This document shows positions 31,112 to 43,361 of a stretch of DNA of 64,000 nt, in pieces. The notes below the pieces were generated by a model. That model was not told where the DNA came from, did not search any database, and saw nothing but the letters and a program-made list of their open reading frames with translations. The position numbers and the translations under genes were made by a program. Positions within the stretch are counted from its first letter, which is position 1, and every line of letters starts with the position of its first letter. The DNA is from Periconia sp. R9002 (Eukaryota > Ascomycota > Dothideomycetes > Pleosporales > Periconiaceae): assembly GCA_023627715.1 (NCBI GenBank), contig JAMAHW010000013.1, forward strand, positions 558,001 to 622,000, in the 5' to 3' direction.

Positions 31112-34100
31112 TCATTGCCCCTGGGTATATTTTTGCCAGGCTTCGTGAGCTTCCCGTAGGACTGTATCATTATCAGCGTTTGTACCATGAATGAGAAGGG
31201 GTATCATATCATACTGTGCAGCACGTGGGCCTGTGCCGAAGGAGTTTCGCAGGCGCATTGCAGCGTCCGCCCGTCGACAAAGTCGAACACGACACTATTG
31301 GGTAGTTCCTGCCTGTCCTGATCGGGTGGATAAGGAGTACAGAACTCGGTCAGGTGGAATCGTCTCGTTATACCCTTGGACTGCTGTACCCTGTTAGCCA
31401 TTGTGTTTTCACCGCGAGAAGCTCCGATACGCACGTCGTTCGTTTTAGAGAGACTCAAGACCAGGTTACCAGATACGTCAATTTCGACCCATCTCCGTTT
31501 CCATAACTGGACATTTGAGTTAGTCTGATTCGTCAAATTATTTGAGGGATACATACCAAAGTGTCCGGAAACTGAATGTTCAAGTCTCCTACCTGAACAG
31601 GTGAAGGGGGCTCGCGGAGAGATGGTAGAGCGGGAGCGGAACCCGCCTCTTCTTCGGAAAGTGTGGAGCTTGCGATCGAGTTCTTTCGGGACATGGATGA
31701 AGGAATCGTGGACATGCGCTTGAAAAGTTTGCTTGCCCGTGACTCTTTCTTTTCCTTCTTCTCCTGTTTGTCCTGCCGTTCATCACTGCTGTCCATGCTA
31801 TGGGCAGAGCGGCTGCGTGTGGAGGGCGCCCCTTGTTTCGATTCGCTCATTCTACGACCGAATGCTCGCCAGCTTATCTCTGAAGATGAACGAGGAACAC
31901 CAGAAGATGCCTCTCGCGATGAGGGAGGTCGCACAGGAGACGTAGGTTCTATTTTGACGGGGCTTTGCTTCCTAGAAGGCGGTCTCATTGACTTCTGGTG
32001 ATCAATAGTAATGTCACTTTGGTGCAGGTCCAATGGCGTGTTCTCCGTGGGCATTGTCAATGGCGGGTTTTGTACTCGTGGGCCACGGACAATGCGAGCG
32101 GTGACTTGCACCGAATCCGACTTTTCAGGCTCTGGCTGTGCATTGTGTGCTGTTGGGTTTCTTTGCTCACGGCTTACTGGGGCGGGTTGTGTCTTGACCT
32201 TTACGTCCGGCGAGGGCGAGGGCGAACGTGACGGTGACGCTGAACGAGTCCCCAAAGCAGTGGGGTACAGGCGCGAGATGGGTCTCCCATTTGGGGAATT
32301 ACCGGACGGTGGCGTTGTTGCAAAGAAAGAGGATTTTCGCTGAGCGACAATCGAACTACTCGAATCAGGTGTCCCTAATGAAGTTATGGACGCGGTAGAT
32401 TCCCTATTAGACTTCTCCGCGAGAGCTTTAATTCGTTGAGAGATGCCAGAAGATACATTGATCTTCTTCGCCATGACTACGGTGTCCGAGTTGGCATGAG
32501 GCAACCAAGGTCCAGAAGATTTGCGTGAGACTGGTTCAGCCGGGGGATGGCCGGTTGTGACAATCTGCGAAGCAGATCGAGTCGGAATGGATCCACTGGA
32601 CGCGGCGCTTCTCTGGGTAAAGAAGGGTGTTATTGGCGATTTAGACACCGACATGGGCATGGCTTCCTCGAGTTTGGCACTTTGTAGTTCTTCCATAAAA
32701 GAGTCATCTGAAAGATACTCTGCCTCTGAGTTCTCGGCACTTATGTGAAGGGTTTCGCCCACACGGCGCTTGTCTGGGGCTTCCTTATAATCGAATCCAC
32801 TTGGGGCTGCAAGCATCATCGACTCGCGATTTTGCTTCTTGGCCCGGGTGGGAAGTTGTTCATCAGGTCGTGGCATGTATAGCACGGACTCCCTCTTGGA
32901 AACTCTGCTCGAACCGTCCTCATCGGGCTGATTTAACGCCATTGACACCTCAAATTCCTTTTTATCCTCAGACTTTGACTGCTCCTTTGTACCAGGCCCT
33001 TCCTGCTCTACCTCGACGGACGCGACTTCGACGGAGGGTATCGCTACTGAGTTATCGGGGACGACGGTCGGTGTGCTTTCGGTGGACGCGCCCTCGTCTT
33101 CTCTATATTTCTCGTCAACCTGTTGTACCTTCTCTTCAGGGACCAGGTTCAGACCATTCTCGGGTGGATGCTGGTCGTCCTCCGACACCGAAGAGGGTCT
33201 AGTAGATGGTGCACCTGAAGATCCAGCAGTTTGAGCGGATGTAGGCGAAGAGATTGAAGCCGCAGAGTGCAAATCTTCTGACTCGGTTTGCTTACCGATA
33301 GCTTCCGTAGATGACGCGCCTTCTGATACCGGAGGTTTCGTAGAATCGGTGGGGATGGTATCCTGCGAGGTTGGGCCGTGCATGTTGTCTTCCCGCTGCC
33401 GATCTGACGCAAATGAATTTTCATCGTCCAAAGCGTTGGGCTTGACCTCTTCCTCTCCTAGCGGTTCCACAACTGATCGGTCGGGACCTAAAGTCTCGGC
33501 AGCATTATTAACATTACTCTGCACATTGTCATCTGCGTGCTCAACTGAGTCTTCCGGCTTGCTATCCTGCTTTTCCTTCCTTGCCTGCATCTGCTTCTTT
33601 CTCAATTCCAGAGCTTTCATCAACCTCTGTTTCTCTGGGGTAACGCCGTGTGACTTGTGATTATGGCTGCTGTAAGTGTTCATGGGTAAAGATTTCACGC
33701 TAGCAGCCGAACTTTTTGGTGCATATCCTAGTGAAACGGGTACTTCAGGAACCGCGGGGATTGGAGGTGGCATTGGGATTCCAACAGCGGATACGTTTGT
33801 GGCATCTCGTGGAGTTGCCTGTTTGGGCTCCGCCGCCTTACGATTCGCAGCGCGGAGACCCGACGGCAGTGATGAAATAGGACGTGCAGAACTCTGAGCG
33901 CCTGCTCCAGAAGTATGAGGCCGCTTGGCATCCATTGAAGCTTTAGGTCGAGGCCCAAGCTTCACCTTAGGTTTGTTGTATTGTGCGTAGATCTCGGCAT
34001 ACAAATCTGACAGAGCCGGCCGCGCGGTTTGAGACGAAAGACGTGGGTCGGGTCCACCCTCAAAGAGCAGGTCATATTGGTCGAAACTTCTGCCTATGGG

Positions 34101-34952
34101 GGCTGTCATGGGGCCCGCATCTTCATCACTATGCGCGGGTACGCTGAGTTCGTCTGGAGAAGTTTCAGGTGGCTGGGTGCTGTTGTCCGCAGCCATCTTG
34201 CCATGCTGTTCATCTGCCAATGGTGGTTTGCTAGCTGCTATACCTGATGTCGATTCGCCAATGTCTATCAGGGAGCGCATAGCAGCTGTTGGCTTCGCAG
34301 TAGAGACGGATTCACCGGCGGTGCTTTGGCCTTCCTCCGCATCTTCGGTTATGTCGTCCAGTCTGTGCATCTGAGAGGAAGAGCTGGAGGAGCTGCTGGA
34401 CGGTGCAGCGGTATGTAGAGAGCAGGCTGAGGTCAGGGCGGCATCGCTGAGATGGTCGGCGGAGGAGATGGAGATTTCGGTATCGTGCGGTGTAAACTTT
34501 TCCATGACGGCGGAGAAGTGAACGGCAACGCGGGCTACAGGTATTGTTAGTATGAGGTTCGCAGACCGAAGGCAAGCCCGCGGACAGGTTTTGGGGAACA
34601 TGCCTTGCAAAAGCCGCGATGTGCCATCGGGAACATATTTAATGAGCAGCTTCCTACGTCGATAAAGTAGAAAGCCATAGAGCGGCGATTGCTCTTGGTA
34701 AGCCTGTATTGCGGCGCGAGCATCCGCTGCGCCTCCGGAACCGCGAGCGAGGACATCTACGGCGTCTCGGGAGGTGTACTTGAGCAGGAACCTGGGGCGA
34801 GGGGGTTAGCAGGGTGCGAGGTGTGGTTGCATGGCGAGCGTATATGGTTGATACGACGGCGTTGGAGGGCGCTCTTACCAACCTCCTGCCTCGGCCAAGG
34901 CGGACTGATAGGCCTCGAGAACGGGGACGGCGTCCAACCCATTCAGCGACAT
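31112..34952 (-). CDS. ADF-H (cofilin-like) domain protein with C-terminal PH-like domain
   Basis: Six exons: 34952-34879, 34791-34604, 34534-31557, 31506-31435, 31380-31215 and 31161-31112, giving 1175 residues. The N terminus (about 1-135) is an ADF-H fold: AGGWFLLKYTSRD, SPLYGFLLYRRRKLLIKYVP, DGTSRLLQARVAVHFS. Residues about 150-1060 are disordered, Ser/Pro/Glu-rich, with basic KRMST and poly-Ser tracts. The C terminus has a PH-like beta pattern: LWKRRWVEIDVSGNLVLSLS, RRFHLTEFCTPYPPDQDRQE, VVFDFVDGRTLQCACE, LREAHEAW. ADF-H domains bind actin; PH-like domains bind lipids or proteins. A cortical actin regulator is therefore inferred. Intron 2 (34535-34603) uses a GC donor. Intron 4 (54 nt) is in frame and could be retained. 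Confidence 0.82.
34535..34603 (-). other. GC-AG intron
   Basis: The donor reads AG|GCATGT. The acceptor CTGTAG follows a perfect TACTAAC branch point. Splicing at these points gives LLQARVAVHF, the expected conserved ADF-H strand. No GT donor gives that result. Confidence 0.8.
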
Positions 34953-36003
34953 GGCAGGCGCATATGCAGCAAACGGAGCGCTGGCTCTAAGCCCTCAAGC
35001 GATGCTCGACCGTCTTTCTTTGCAGAAGTTTTGATTTTGAGGAACAGGTCTGGGGATAGGTAGATATCGGAAGAGCACAGACCGGTGGGTGGGCCAGGGG
35101 CTTGTCGGACCGCTAGCGGGGCGACGCGAGTCTGCCAGAGCCCAAAAAGACGTGCCGCGAGCTATTGCGCGCCGCGGGAGATTAATCAAAAAGAAAAGAA
35201 GGGAAAGGGAAAGGTAAACAAGAGTAGGTAGACTAGAATGGGGGGTGGAGGTGGAGTATGATGGGCGTCTGAAAGTAGGGGCTGCGCACGAATTCGAAGC
35301 AGTTCATCCACGATTCCCCCTCCTGAATCAGTTCTAAGCAAATGTGGAGAGATGGCAGAACCAGTCCACTTAGTTAGCTAGTAGTCGATGATAAAGCACA
35401 GAGTGCAATGTACCTAGGTAGATACATAACAAAGGCAGCTGAGTGGCATGTTTCAGCTCATCACATGTACACATGTCATCGACTCGCGCTTCGCGATTGA
35501 TGCATTGATGCGCTGTACCCATTGCAAGCCCGCGGCCTACGGTGCGACTGCCCAAGTATCACACATCGAGATAATAAGTCTCACAATCCCGATTGACCAG
35601 CGTATGCCTCTCTTGATACGTTCCTCGTCATCCAATGACGCATCGACCGGTAGATAGGTACCTGAATATCTCTCCCGCGTGCGGTGGACTCGCGCACTAC
35701 ATACGAACCCCACCTTCTACTCTCCAATCACTAATCGATCCAAGGCGTGCGCAAAGGGGCAAAAAAAAAAAGAAAAACAAAGATAGCAAGGCCGCCTGTC
35801 GTGCATATGTAGCTACGATCTAGGTACCTAAAGCCACTTTTTTCTTTTCTACAAAAACCCTGCATAGACCGTAGATACAGTGGACCATCGTGATCCGTTA
35901 CCCACTCACCAACGTCACTCTCCTGCACAACATAAAGCCCAAAAAGAAAAGAAAACCCCCAAACCTCAAGAACCGTTTCAAAAAAAACACATCAATCCCA
36001 ACC
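34953..36003. promoter_or_regulatory. divergent upstream region, ADF-H gene / OHCU-like gene
   Basis: 1.05 kb containing both promoters. There is an A-run at 35761-35790, and C/A-rich leader sequence lies just before 36004. No further gene. Confidence 0.4.
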
Positions 36004-36742
36004 ATGTCCACCACAATCCCCTCCCCAACAACCCTCCCCCACGCCTCCGAGGTCGACCTCAAACACGTCCTCGACCTCCTCTTCGAGCCCTCCCCTCCCC
36101 TCCACGCCCTCGCGCTGCCCGTGCTAAAATCCACTACCTTCCCCTCCTACGCCGTCCTCGCCGCCGCCATCGCCTCGCAGCTAACCGCCCTCTCCACCTC
36201 CGGAAAACCTGAGGACTTGCAGACGCTCTCCGAAATCCTATGCTCGCACCCCAGGCTGGGTGAGAAGAAGGTGGATAGCGAGCAGAGCCGCGTGGAGCAG
36301 GCGCAGTTGCAGCAGGGCGCTGAGGAGGAGAAGAAGAAGCTCGAGGAGTTGAATCGGGAGTATGAGGAGAAGTTTCCCGGGTTGAGATATGTGTGAGTCT
36401 TTTAGGGGGCTGTTTATTTTGTTGATTTGGTGCACTTGTGTTTTTTGAGTGTTGATTTTTTTTTCTTCGAAATCAAAATATATGTTAACAGAGCAATTGA
36501 TCCAAATTCTAACTCCTCGGGACGTTTTCAGTGTCTTCGTCAACGGCCGTCCCCGACCCGCCATTTTCGAAAACATGCGAGCTCGAATCGACCGTGGCGA
36601 TATCCAAGCCGAGCGCCTGGAAGCCATACAAGTACGTTTCCACAACCCTCTGCCCCCATTATCATTCTAACTCACCGTTTCAAAACAGGCCATGTGCGAC
36701 ATCGCAATTGACCGAGCTGGAAAACTGCAAAAGAAGGAATGA
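36004..36742 (+). CDS. OHCU decarboxylase-like protein (ureide pathway)
   Basis: Exons 36004-36392, 36532-36631 and 36689-36742, giving 180 residues. The family converts 2-oxo-4-hydroxy-4-carboxy-5-ureidoimidazoline to (S)-allantoin after urate oxidase. Visible blocks are LCSHPRLGEKK (containing the His of the catalytic HP motif), LNREYEEKFPGLRYVVFVNG, which is restored precisely by splicing, RPRPAIFENMRARI and AMCDIAIDRAGKL. A Gln/Glu/Lys-rich helix occupies about 97-118. Introns are phase 2 and phase 0. No peroxisomal targeting signal is evident at the C terminus (KKE). The enzyme family is well supported; activity is not proven. Confidence 0.85.
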
Positions 36743-37203
36743 TGCGTTCATTTGTTTAGCACATTGACGGTAAATAGTGGTGAATGTTATACAATGTATC
36801 TCTTTTCTTTTTTTCATTCCTTCGACGGAGAGGGAGGTTATGAACTTATATAGGTATTGATAGATATTTTTTGTCATTTACTCATACAAAAATACTAGAT
36901 GATAGCAAGAGTGCTACAACACTAGAACGATGACCAAAACCCAATGCCTTTTTCTGGGAGGAGATGAAATGTTTTGCCACGCATGATACTCCGTTGAATG
37001 GTTTTTATGCGATAGAATGCTTTTTTTTTTCAATCAACGAGATTCGTGCATGTTAGGTATGATATGCATAAGTGGATGTAGAACACATAGGAACCTCCTA
37101 TTCCCGACCGACATCTTCTAAAAATACGCTTCATATCCCAAAGTGTTATTTCAAAAGAACAGGGGGAAAGTGTGAAGGTAATGGAAAAGGATAGCCACTT
37201 GAG
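36743..37203. other. intergenic between convergent genes
   Basis: AT-rich 3' flanks, nothing else seen. Confidence 0.5.
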
Positions 37204-38490
37204 CTATCCAAACTGCATAAACATGAAGCTCTTTTGCCGCTTCTTCTCTTCTTCGTGATCGCTTTGGATATCCCGCACGACATAGTCGGATCCGCTCTCG
37301 TTCTGGACTCCCTCCTTGCCTGGAAAGCGCGCTGCATCGTCGGCAGAGGTCGCATCGAGGGTTGCAGTCAACGCAGGGCTTAGAAGAGGCGAGGTGAAAT
37401 TCGGTGATTGCATCGTAGGTGAAGGCGCTAGGTTTGGTGAGAGCATTGTTTCTGTCGCTGTGATGGGTGGTGCGAATAATGCAGGAATGTTGGGGGATGT
37501 TGTTGCGGGCTCGGCAGGGCGCTGCGACCGGGCGTCATAGGTGCTGGGCCAGATGGCATTTGCGCCTTCGTCGACCTGATCGTAGTCACCAAAGACGGGC
37601 TGATCCGGGTCGAGGATGCTGAAGTCAGAGTATACACTTTGTGTCGGTGAGAGAGCAGTAGCATTTCCGTGGAGATCCGATTGCTCAGTCGTCTCGTATT
37701 CTTCGTCGAGGTGGGCGTAGGGGTCCGGCATGTCGTCCTCCTGGTCAAAGGCATCGTAATTGGAGAGACCCAAGGGTGATGGTGGCAAGGGAAGGTACGA
37801 TCTCCGCGGGCTCCGAGAGTGAGGTGGGAGGTCAAAAAACGCGTCGTTTGGAGACTTACGAGTCGCAGCTTCATCTTCGTCGTGCGATTGGGGGGAAGTG
37901 GAAAGAGGTGAACGGCTACGCTGCCGTTGTGCTTCTGGTACGTCGATGTTTAAAGATGCCCGAGTTCCTTCCGGGAGATGGGTATACGTGTCATGGCTTC
38001 CGTATTTCAAAGTCAAGTCTGCCATGTGCAGATGCTGCTGCTCTCTTTCTTGCTCGACCAAGACCCTCCCAAGCCCCCCAGTAGTATCTCTAGCGCGCAG
38101 AGATTGCCGTCTGATGCGGTTCAGGATGGACGCTTTGCAGAGTAGGTTTCGGCCCATTGCCTTTTGCTTAGCCCATACGGCAATCTTGGAATGGCCACGA
38201 TCCACGATGTTGGTAGCAGGTTGTGAATACTGTGGGGATAGTCGAGAGGTGATGAGAAACAGGCGTAATCGCCGCTTCTTGTTCTGCGTGCATGAGTGCT
38301 CACCATCAATGTCTCCTGCTGCTCGGTGACGTTTTCTGGACTTTGAGCAGGCCCGCTGAGGCGGGAACGTGAGAGTCATGGCGGGCTTGGGTGCTATCGT
38401 GAAGTTGAAAGTGGCACTGGTCGAAAGGGTCGGTGCCAAATTAAAGTTAATTTGCCGGGGCGATATTGGCTGACAAGAGGGTAGGGGCAT
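37204..38490 (-). CDS. conserved disordered fungal protein
   Basis: A single open frame of 428 residues from the ATG at 38490; a Met 37 codons later is an alternative start. The most ordered part is about residues 60-135: a basic KKRRLRLFLITSRLSPQYS segment, then NIVDRGHSKIAVWAKQKAMG and NLLCKASILNRIRR, likely helical. I have the impression that this block is conserved across Pezizomycotina, but cannot check. The remainder is Ser/Pro/Asp-rich with many SP sites. KKRRLR could be a nuclear signal. No catalytic domain. It sits next to a 5.8-kb gene-poor upstream region. Confidence 0.7.
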   Translation of the reverse strand: MPLPSCQPISPRQINFNLAPTLSTSATFNFTIAPKPAMTLTFPPQRACSKSRKRHRAAGDIDGEHSCTQNKKRRLRLFLITSRLSPQYSQPATNIVDRGHSKIAVWAKQKAMGRNLLCKASILNRIRRQSLRARDTTGGLGRVLVEQEREQQHLHMADLTLKYGSHDTYTHLPEGTRASLNIDVPEAQRQRSRSPLSTSPQSHDEDEAATRKSPNDAFFDLPPHSRSPRRSYLPLPPSPLGLSNYDAFDQEDDMPDPYAHLDEEYETTEQSDLHGNATALSPTQSVYSDFSILDPDQPVFGDYDQVDEGANAIWPSTYDARSQRPAEPATTSPNIPALFAPPITATETMLSPNLAPSPTMQSPNFTSPLLSPALTATLDATSADDAARFPGKEGVQNESGSDYVVRDIQSDHEEEKKRQKSFMFMQFG

Positions 38491-41440
38491 TATCCTCCTT
38501 CAAGCACCTTCGGTCGCGGATTGGGGAAACAAAGCTTCAGTGCTCGACTCGGCATTGTTCATCTTGTAGATGATGTATGGAAGGAATCCAGGAGTGTCCA
38601 GAGTGGACGGGGCAAGCCATGCAACAGGTTGACTCGGCCGGCCACAGTGAAGTGCGGAGATGAGAAGCGGAGAAGCAAGCAATCGGCGTAGAATCGCCAA
38701 ATGTACGCGTCAATGTAATAGTGAGAGTTTCCAACAAGAGTCACGAGACCATGCCAGGGTTTTATCCCAGCACAGCATGTACGGCCAAGATGGGTGTGTA
38801 TTGGAGGAATTGCGGATGCGATGTCGGCTTGGATTGAATGACGAATTTCAGGCGACAAGGCTGGTGCAGCCACGCAGCACGGGAACAGGACGGCGATGAG
38901 GCATAAAGAGCAGACTGGCGAGGAGTCTCTGGACAGGACAGGACAGACTTGGGTGTGGAGGCGCCTAATAATATCGTGGATATCCATGTCGACCCACTGA
39001 CCCAGCAGGACGGCAGTGCGGAGAAGGGGACCAGGCCAGGCTCGCCTTACGCTCTGTGCGCGTGCGTGTGCGTGTCGTGTGCCTCGACTCCACGAGTCCA
39101 GGGACGATGCTGCCATCCTTGCCGACTGTCGCTGCCACTGTCACTGGAGGGAAACGTTTGCCAAGTGCAGCACCGACGTTGAAAAGTTTGCACCGCTACA
39201 CGTCGCAATTCGTGAGGCGGAGAGCGAACTGCAACCACTGACGTGATGAGTCCGGTCAGGTCAGCATTTCTCCAACGTAACATTGCCAGGGTTCGGGTTT
39301 GAGAGACTGCTTTCGACCAAGGATTTTCGCCTTTCTTTTTTCTCAAAATCTTCCTTGTAAAAGGAGAGAAGGGGGAAACAAAAAAAGACGCAGTGCCGCG
39401 GGCTTGGAGATGATGGGATGGATATCGAGGCTTTCAGGGCCCTGGGTTTCAGGGTCCAGGGTCGACGTTGTTGTTCACAAGATGGATACATTTTCATTGG
39501 ACGCGCAGCAAAAACAATTCGACGACGGCGGATCTTTTCCGCCCCCGACCCCTTCGACTCGATATTCCCCTTTCGTTTCTTTTTTCCCCTCCGTCAACTA
39601 CAGTACGAGAGGCGCTCTGGGTCCAGTTTTGCTGATGACTGCTCGTCAGCGAGGCAAATCCCCCGTTTTGCCACCCCCTTGCGTGCACTTCTGCTGCCTC
39701 TACCGCCTTTGGCCTTGTGTCATTCCGCCCTCCTGATGAGCTGGAGCTGATGGCTTGCTGCCTGACCGATCACACGCATGTGCGTGAATTAAAACTTTTT
39801 CCCGCTGGTGCCCAATTCGGCCATGTATTCCTCGGCGTCCCAGAGGCGGCTGAAACCGAGAGCATCATCACTCTCTGGAATCTCAGCACACCACACACTA
39901 CCGTCATGGGCGTCGTTGGTTGGCCCAACTTGGACCATCTTGACCTTCTCTTGCCCCCAAACGAGACTCAAGAGGGCATCGTGGATTCGTGGTGCGTGCT
40001 TCGTGCTTCGGGATCGGGCGAAATGCGACGACAGCAAGACGGTTGCCCGGATCTGCAGCACTGCATCTGCAGATTGCGGAGAAGCGATTTATGCTCCACT
40101 CAAGCGTTGCACTTCTCGTCTCCAACTGCACCGAGTACCTATCCAGGTCATCCCCTCACCCTCGGCCCTCGACGGTAACACTACCGAGCGGTCTGGCCTT
40201 CCTATTTGATGACCTAACAAGTAATTTTTGCTTTTGCAGCACGACATCAAATTCACGCAGCCGGGCTATGCGGCAAGGCATAGCCCCATTCCTTCACCCA
40301 TGACTGTACAAGTAGTGTAATGAAGAGTAATGTAATCTGGTGTAGTGTGCCATACACTCATACCTAGGACATAAGTTACCTAATGCACTGTGCTTGTACG
40401 CTGCATAAGTTTGCTAGTTTAGTTTATATTTGACAGCCAACCAGCGCTGCATAACCGACTACTCTAAGTTATAGTGTATGCACAACCAACTACTATAACC
40501 TAGTCTACTGTGAATGTAACACATTGCCTCCAGACCCCGCTCGTTGCAAACAGTGTATAGTGTACATGTGCTCCTGGTTTGGGCCTCAATCGTGCAACTA
40601 AAGTCCGATTTCGCTGGTTCAGGAACAAGAATTTTCCAAGAGCGTGTTGACGTTTAAAGAAATAGTGGTGTGATTTCCCCAATTCGTATCACGGACTTAT
40701 ACATGAAGGATCAATTGGTAGCCGAAGCGTCACTAAATTGCCGCTGCTGCCGCCACTACTAGAAATCTGCCCAGGTCGCATAACTCCAAAACATCAGGAG
40801 GCGTCTGAACACATCGACATCAAAATAACTCAGCCAGACTCCAAACCATCCTGTTCCAAATCGCGCAAAGAAAAGCACCAATCACGCCCGTAGAGACTAA
40901 CACGAAAGAAATCCACTCGTAGATCGTTTATGGCGCGTAATAGAGTCGGAAGAGAAGATTTGCAAAGAAGAAGTACCTCGCATGAATCCAAGAAAGATCC
41001 ATTTTATACTGGAAGACTTATAGACCTACCGGCACGAGGCTACAAATTTCAAATACCACTGATCTGCTAATTCCTTTCTAATACGTCTAGAAGTATTACC
41101 ACACGACAGACATATTCACTTGAAATCGCCCTACACAGGACTTGCCAAATATACAGCAAGCGTCAGTGACCCACCAACGACTGTACAATCGACTCCACTT
41201 AAGTCTCGCAACAAGTCTCAAGTATCCTCGCAGCCCAACTCTCCCGCGCCACCGAGATCTAGGGGAGCCAACCTTCCAGTGCCTCAGGCATCCCAATCAA
41301 AGACTCGACGATCTCCGCGGAACCAGTGAAGAAGACCAGGTGGGTACTGTCGCTCCTGCTGCCGCCATTAAGTTGACCACGATACCATGTATTGCGAGTG
41401 CCACTAAGTACGCACTACGGCTGGCTTCAGAAGCGTTTTT

Positions 41441-41466
41441 AGAGAGAGAGAGAGAGAGAGAGAGAG
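41441..41466. repeat. (AG)13 microsatellite
   Basis: Thirteen uninterrupted AG units. Confidence 0.95.
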
Positions 41467-41967
41467 TATGTGTGTGATAGAGAACAATTCAATATTTCCC
41501 TGCTGCCTTCACATCTTACGATAACTACCAGTGACAAACGAGTGACCACTTTCTCTACCCCGCGCTGGATATATCTTACCAGAGATGGGCAGTGACGGAC
41601 TGCTAATAGATCTTGGTAAAGAGAATTGTCGTCTGCGGTTTTAACCTCTGTATCATCCAATTCCACACCGTCCGCCGACTACGTAGTAATAAACCCTGAA
41701 CAACACGGTTCTTACAATAGAAAGATCTCTAATCCTGTCCTTCCCTACAACTTTGTCTACGAACATTTAGTAAACTCCGCAAACATCGTCTCGTCTAATA
41801 CCTACTCCCTACTTCATACGAAAAACCACATAATTATAGGTTAGATTAGAAAGAGTACGGTGTAGCTTAAAGGTCTTGCTAAAAAAAATGCGTCGATCTT
41901 ATAGTGGCCTTCCTATCCGCCTAAGGAGTAGATAGGAGGTCTAGCAGTTGACAATGAAATTGAATTA

Positions 41968-41997
41968 GATCCTCACAGACTATTGCTACCCTGGGTA
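41968..41997 (+). repeat. 30-bp inverted-repeat motif, copy 1
   Basis: Begins GATCCTCACAGACTATTGCT. It matches the reverse complement of 43332-43361 at 29 of 30 positions, and the left end of the 59008-59158 element at most positions. The following about 70 bp, including AACGTCCTCGGCCAG (42036-42050), also match that element. Confidence 0.85.
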
Positions 41998-43331
41998 TCG
42001 ACACAGGTAGGGGGGGGGGGGGGGGTACACTTGGCAACGTCCTCGGCCAGGACGGGCACACAGGCAACTATCTAGCAGTTGATAATAAGTAACTAGTTCA
42101 ATCTCCGCAGCAATGGTGTATAGTTGCGATACGTAACTATAGCACTGCGTATTCGCGGATAAATACAAACCCCCTCCCAATAATCCAATCAGTCGAGGAG
42201 ATGGTTCGCTTTTTTGAGTCCATCAACGTATATCGCCTGAACCAAGGTTGTAATTCTATTCGAGGTATCACGCAAACATCTCACAGTAGATGTGAATAGC
42301 ATTCTTCACATTCAAATTAACATAAAGATCACATTGCGTACGCAGTATATTGCAATTGTTGGTCAGCTCTGTTCCTCTATAACATCAGATACACCTTACA
42401 CGTCAAAACTCATACCTAGTATAAATCTTTCCCGGAGCTCAGTCACTGCCACCGAGAAGCAACGAAGCCTCTCGGAAAGCCCTACAAATAACCCAACTCA
42501 CGCCCTCGCCCGTATCTTTCGACTGTTCGTTGTTGTTGTTTTTTCCATGAGAATCAACATCCTTATCATAAGAATCGACATCCACACTACATCCTGAAGC
42601 CTTAGTATCAACACCACATCCCTTCTTGCGACTCAGTGTGCTTTGCAGAACACCCTGGGGTGCACTGACAAGACATCGTAACCGCAGTAGGACCGTCGTG
42701 CGAGTTTCCAGAAACTGCGTGAGGCCCAATACGCTGTATCATCGGAAGATGCCTCTCTTCCACGAACTTTCGCCATTGACCAGCAAAAAACCACGATCGT
42801 ACAACATTGTATTTCGAACACAAGGAGAGATGCATTCAGCAGCCGAGGAAGCCTTAAACTCTATGTACCTACTTAACTGTCCTACCTAATCGATGCGCTG
42901 TCGGAGGCATCGTCGCTCTGGTTTCGTCAACTCATTGACTGATGTCTCGGGGAAAGTGTAGAATAGTAGCAGCAGCAGCGTACTGCTCTTAAAGTAATGT
43001 AGCTTTAGCAGTTTTCAGAATAGTGGTTGGATTTTCTGCAAACCGAGGAGTATGATACTGGCGTCAGCTCTGTTATTGTAGTACACTCTTTCAGCCTGTT
43101 CGATATAATGATCAGTGGTTCTAGCACACATGGGCATAATATATCACGCTCTTATGATGTAGCCTTAGAGGTGCTCTTTTGGCTAAGTGATACTGCGTCC
43201 TGTAAAGTACTTGCTATATCTTTGCTAATTCTTAAGTAGGAAATAATAGGAGGAAGAACAGAATCGTTATATGTAAATACTCTCTTAGTGCCCTACTTAC
43301 CTCCAATAGAGCCTATATATTAGGGAAAAAA

Positions 43332-43361
43332 TACCCAGGGTAGCAATACTCTGTGAGGATC
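43332..43361 (-). repeat. 30-bp inverted-repeat motif, copy 2
   Basis: Inverted partner of 41968-41997, 1.39 kb away, with one mismatch in 30. It may be the right end of an element spanning 41968-43361, or a separate remnant. Confidence 0.8.

Noticed and set aside
38559..39116. 185-codon open frame on the minus strand
   Set aside because: Composition is non-protein-like, there is no domain and no convincing splice partner, and it overlaps other open frames in a gene-poor tract.
42292..42890. Possible transposase inside the 41968-43361 interval
   Set aside because: Short open frames there show no DDE, helix-turn-helix or other transposase motif.
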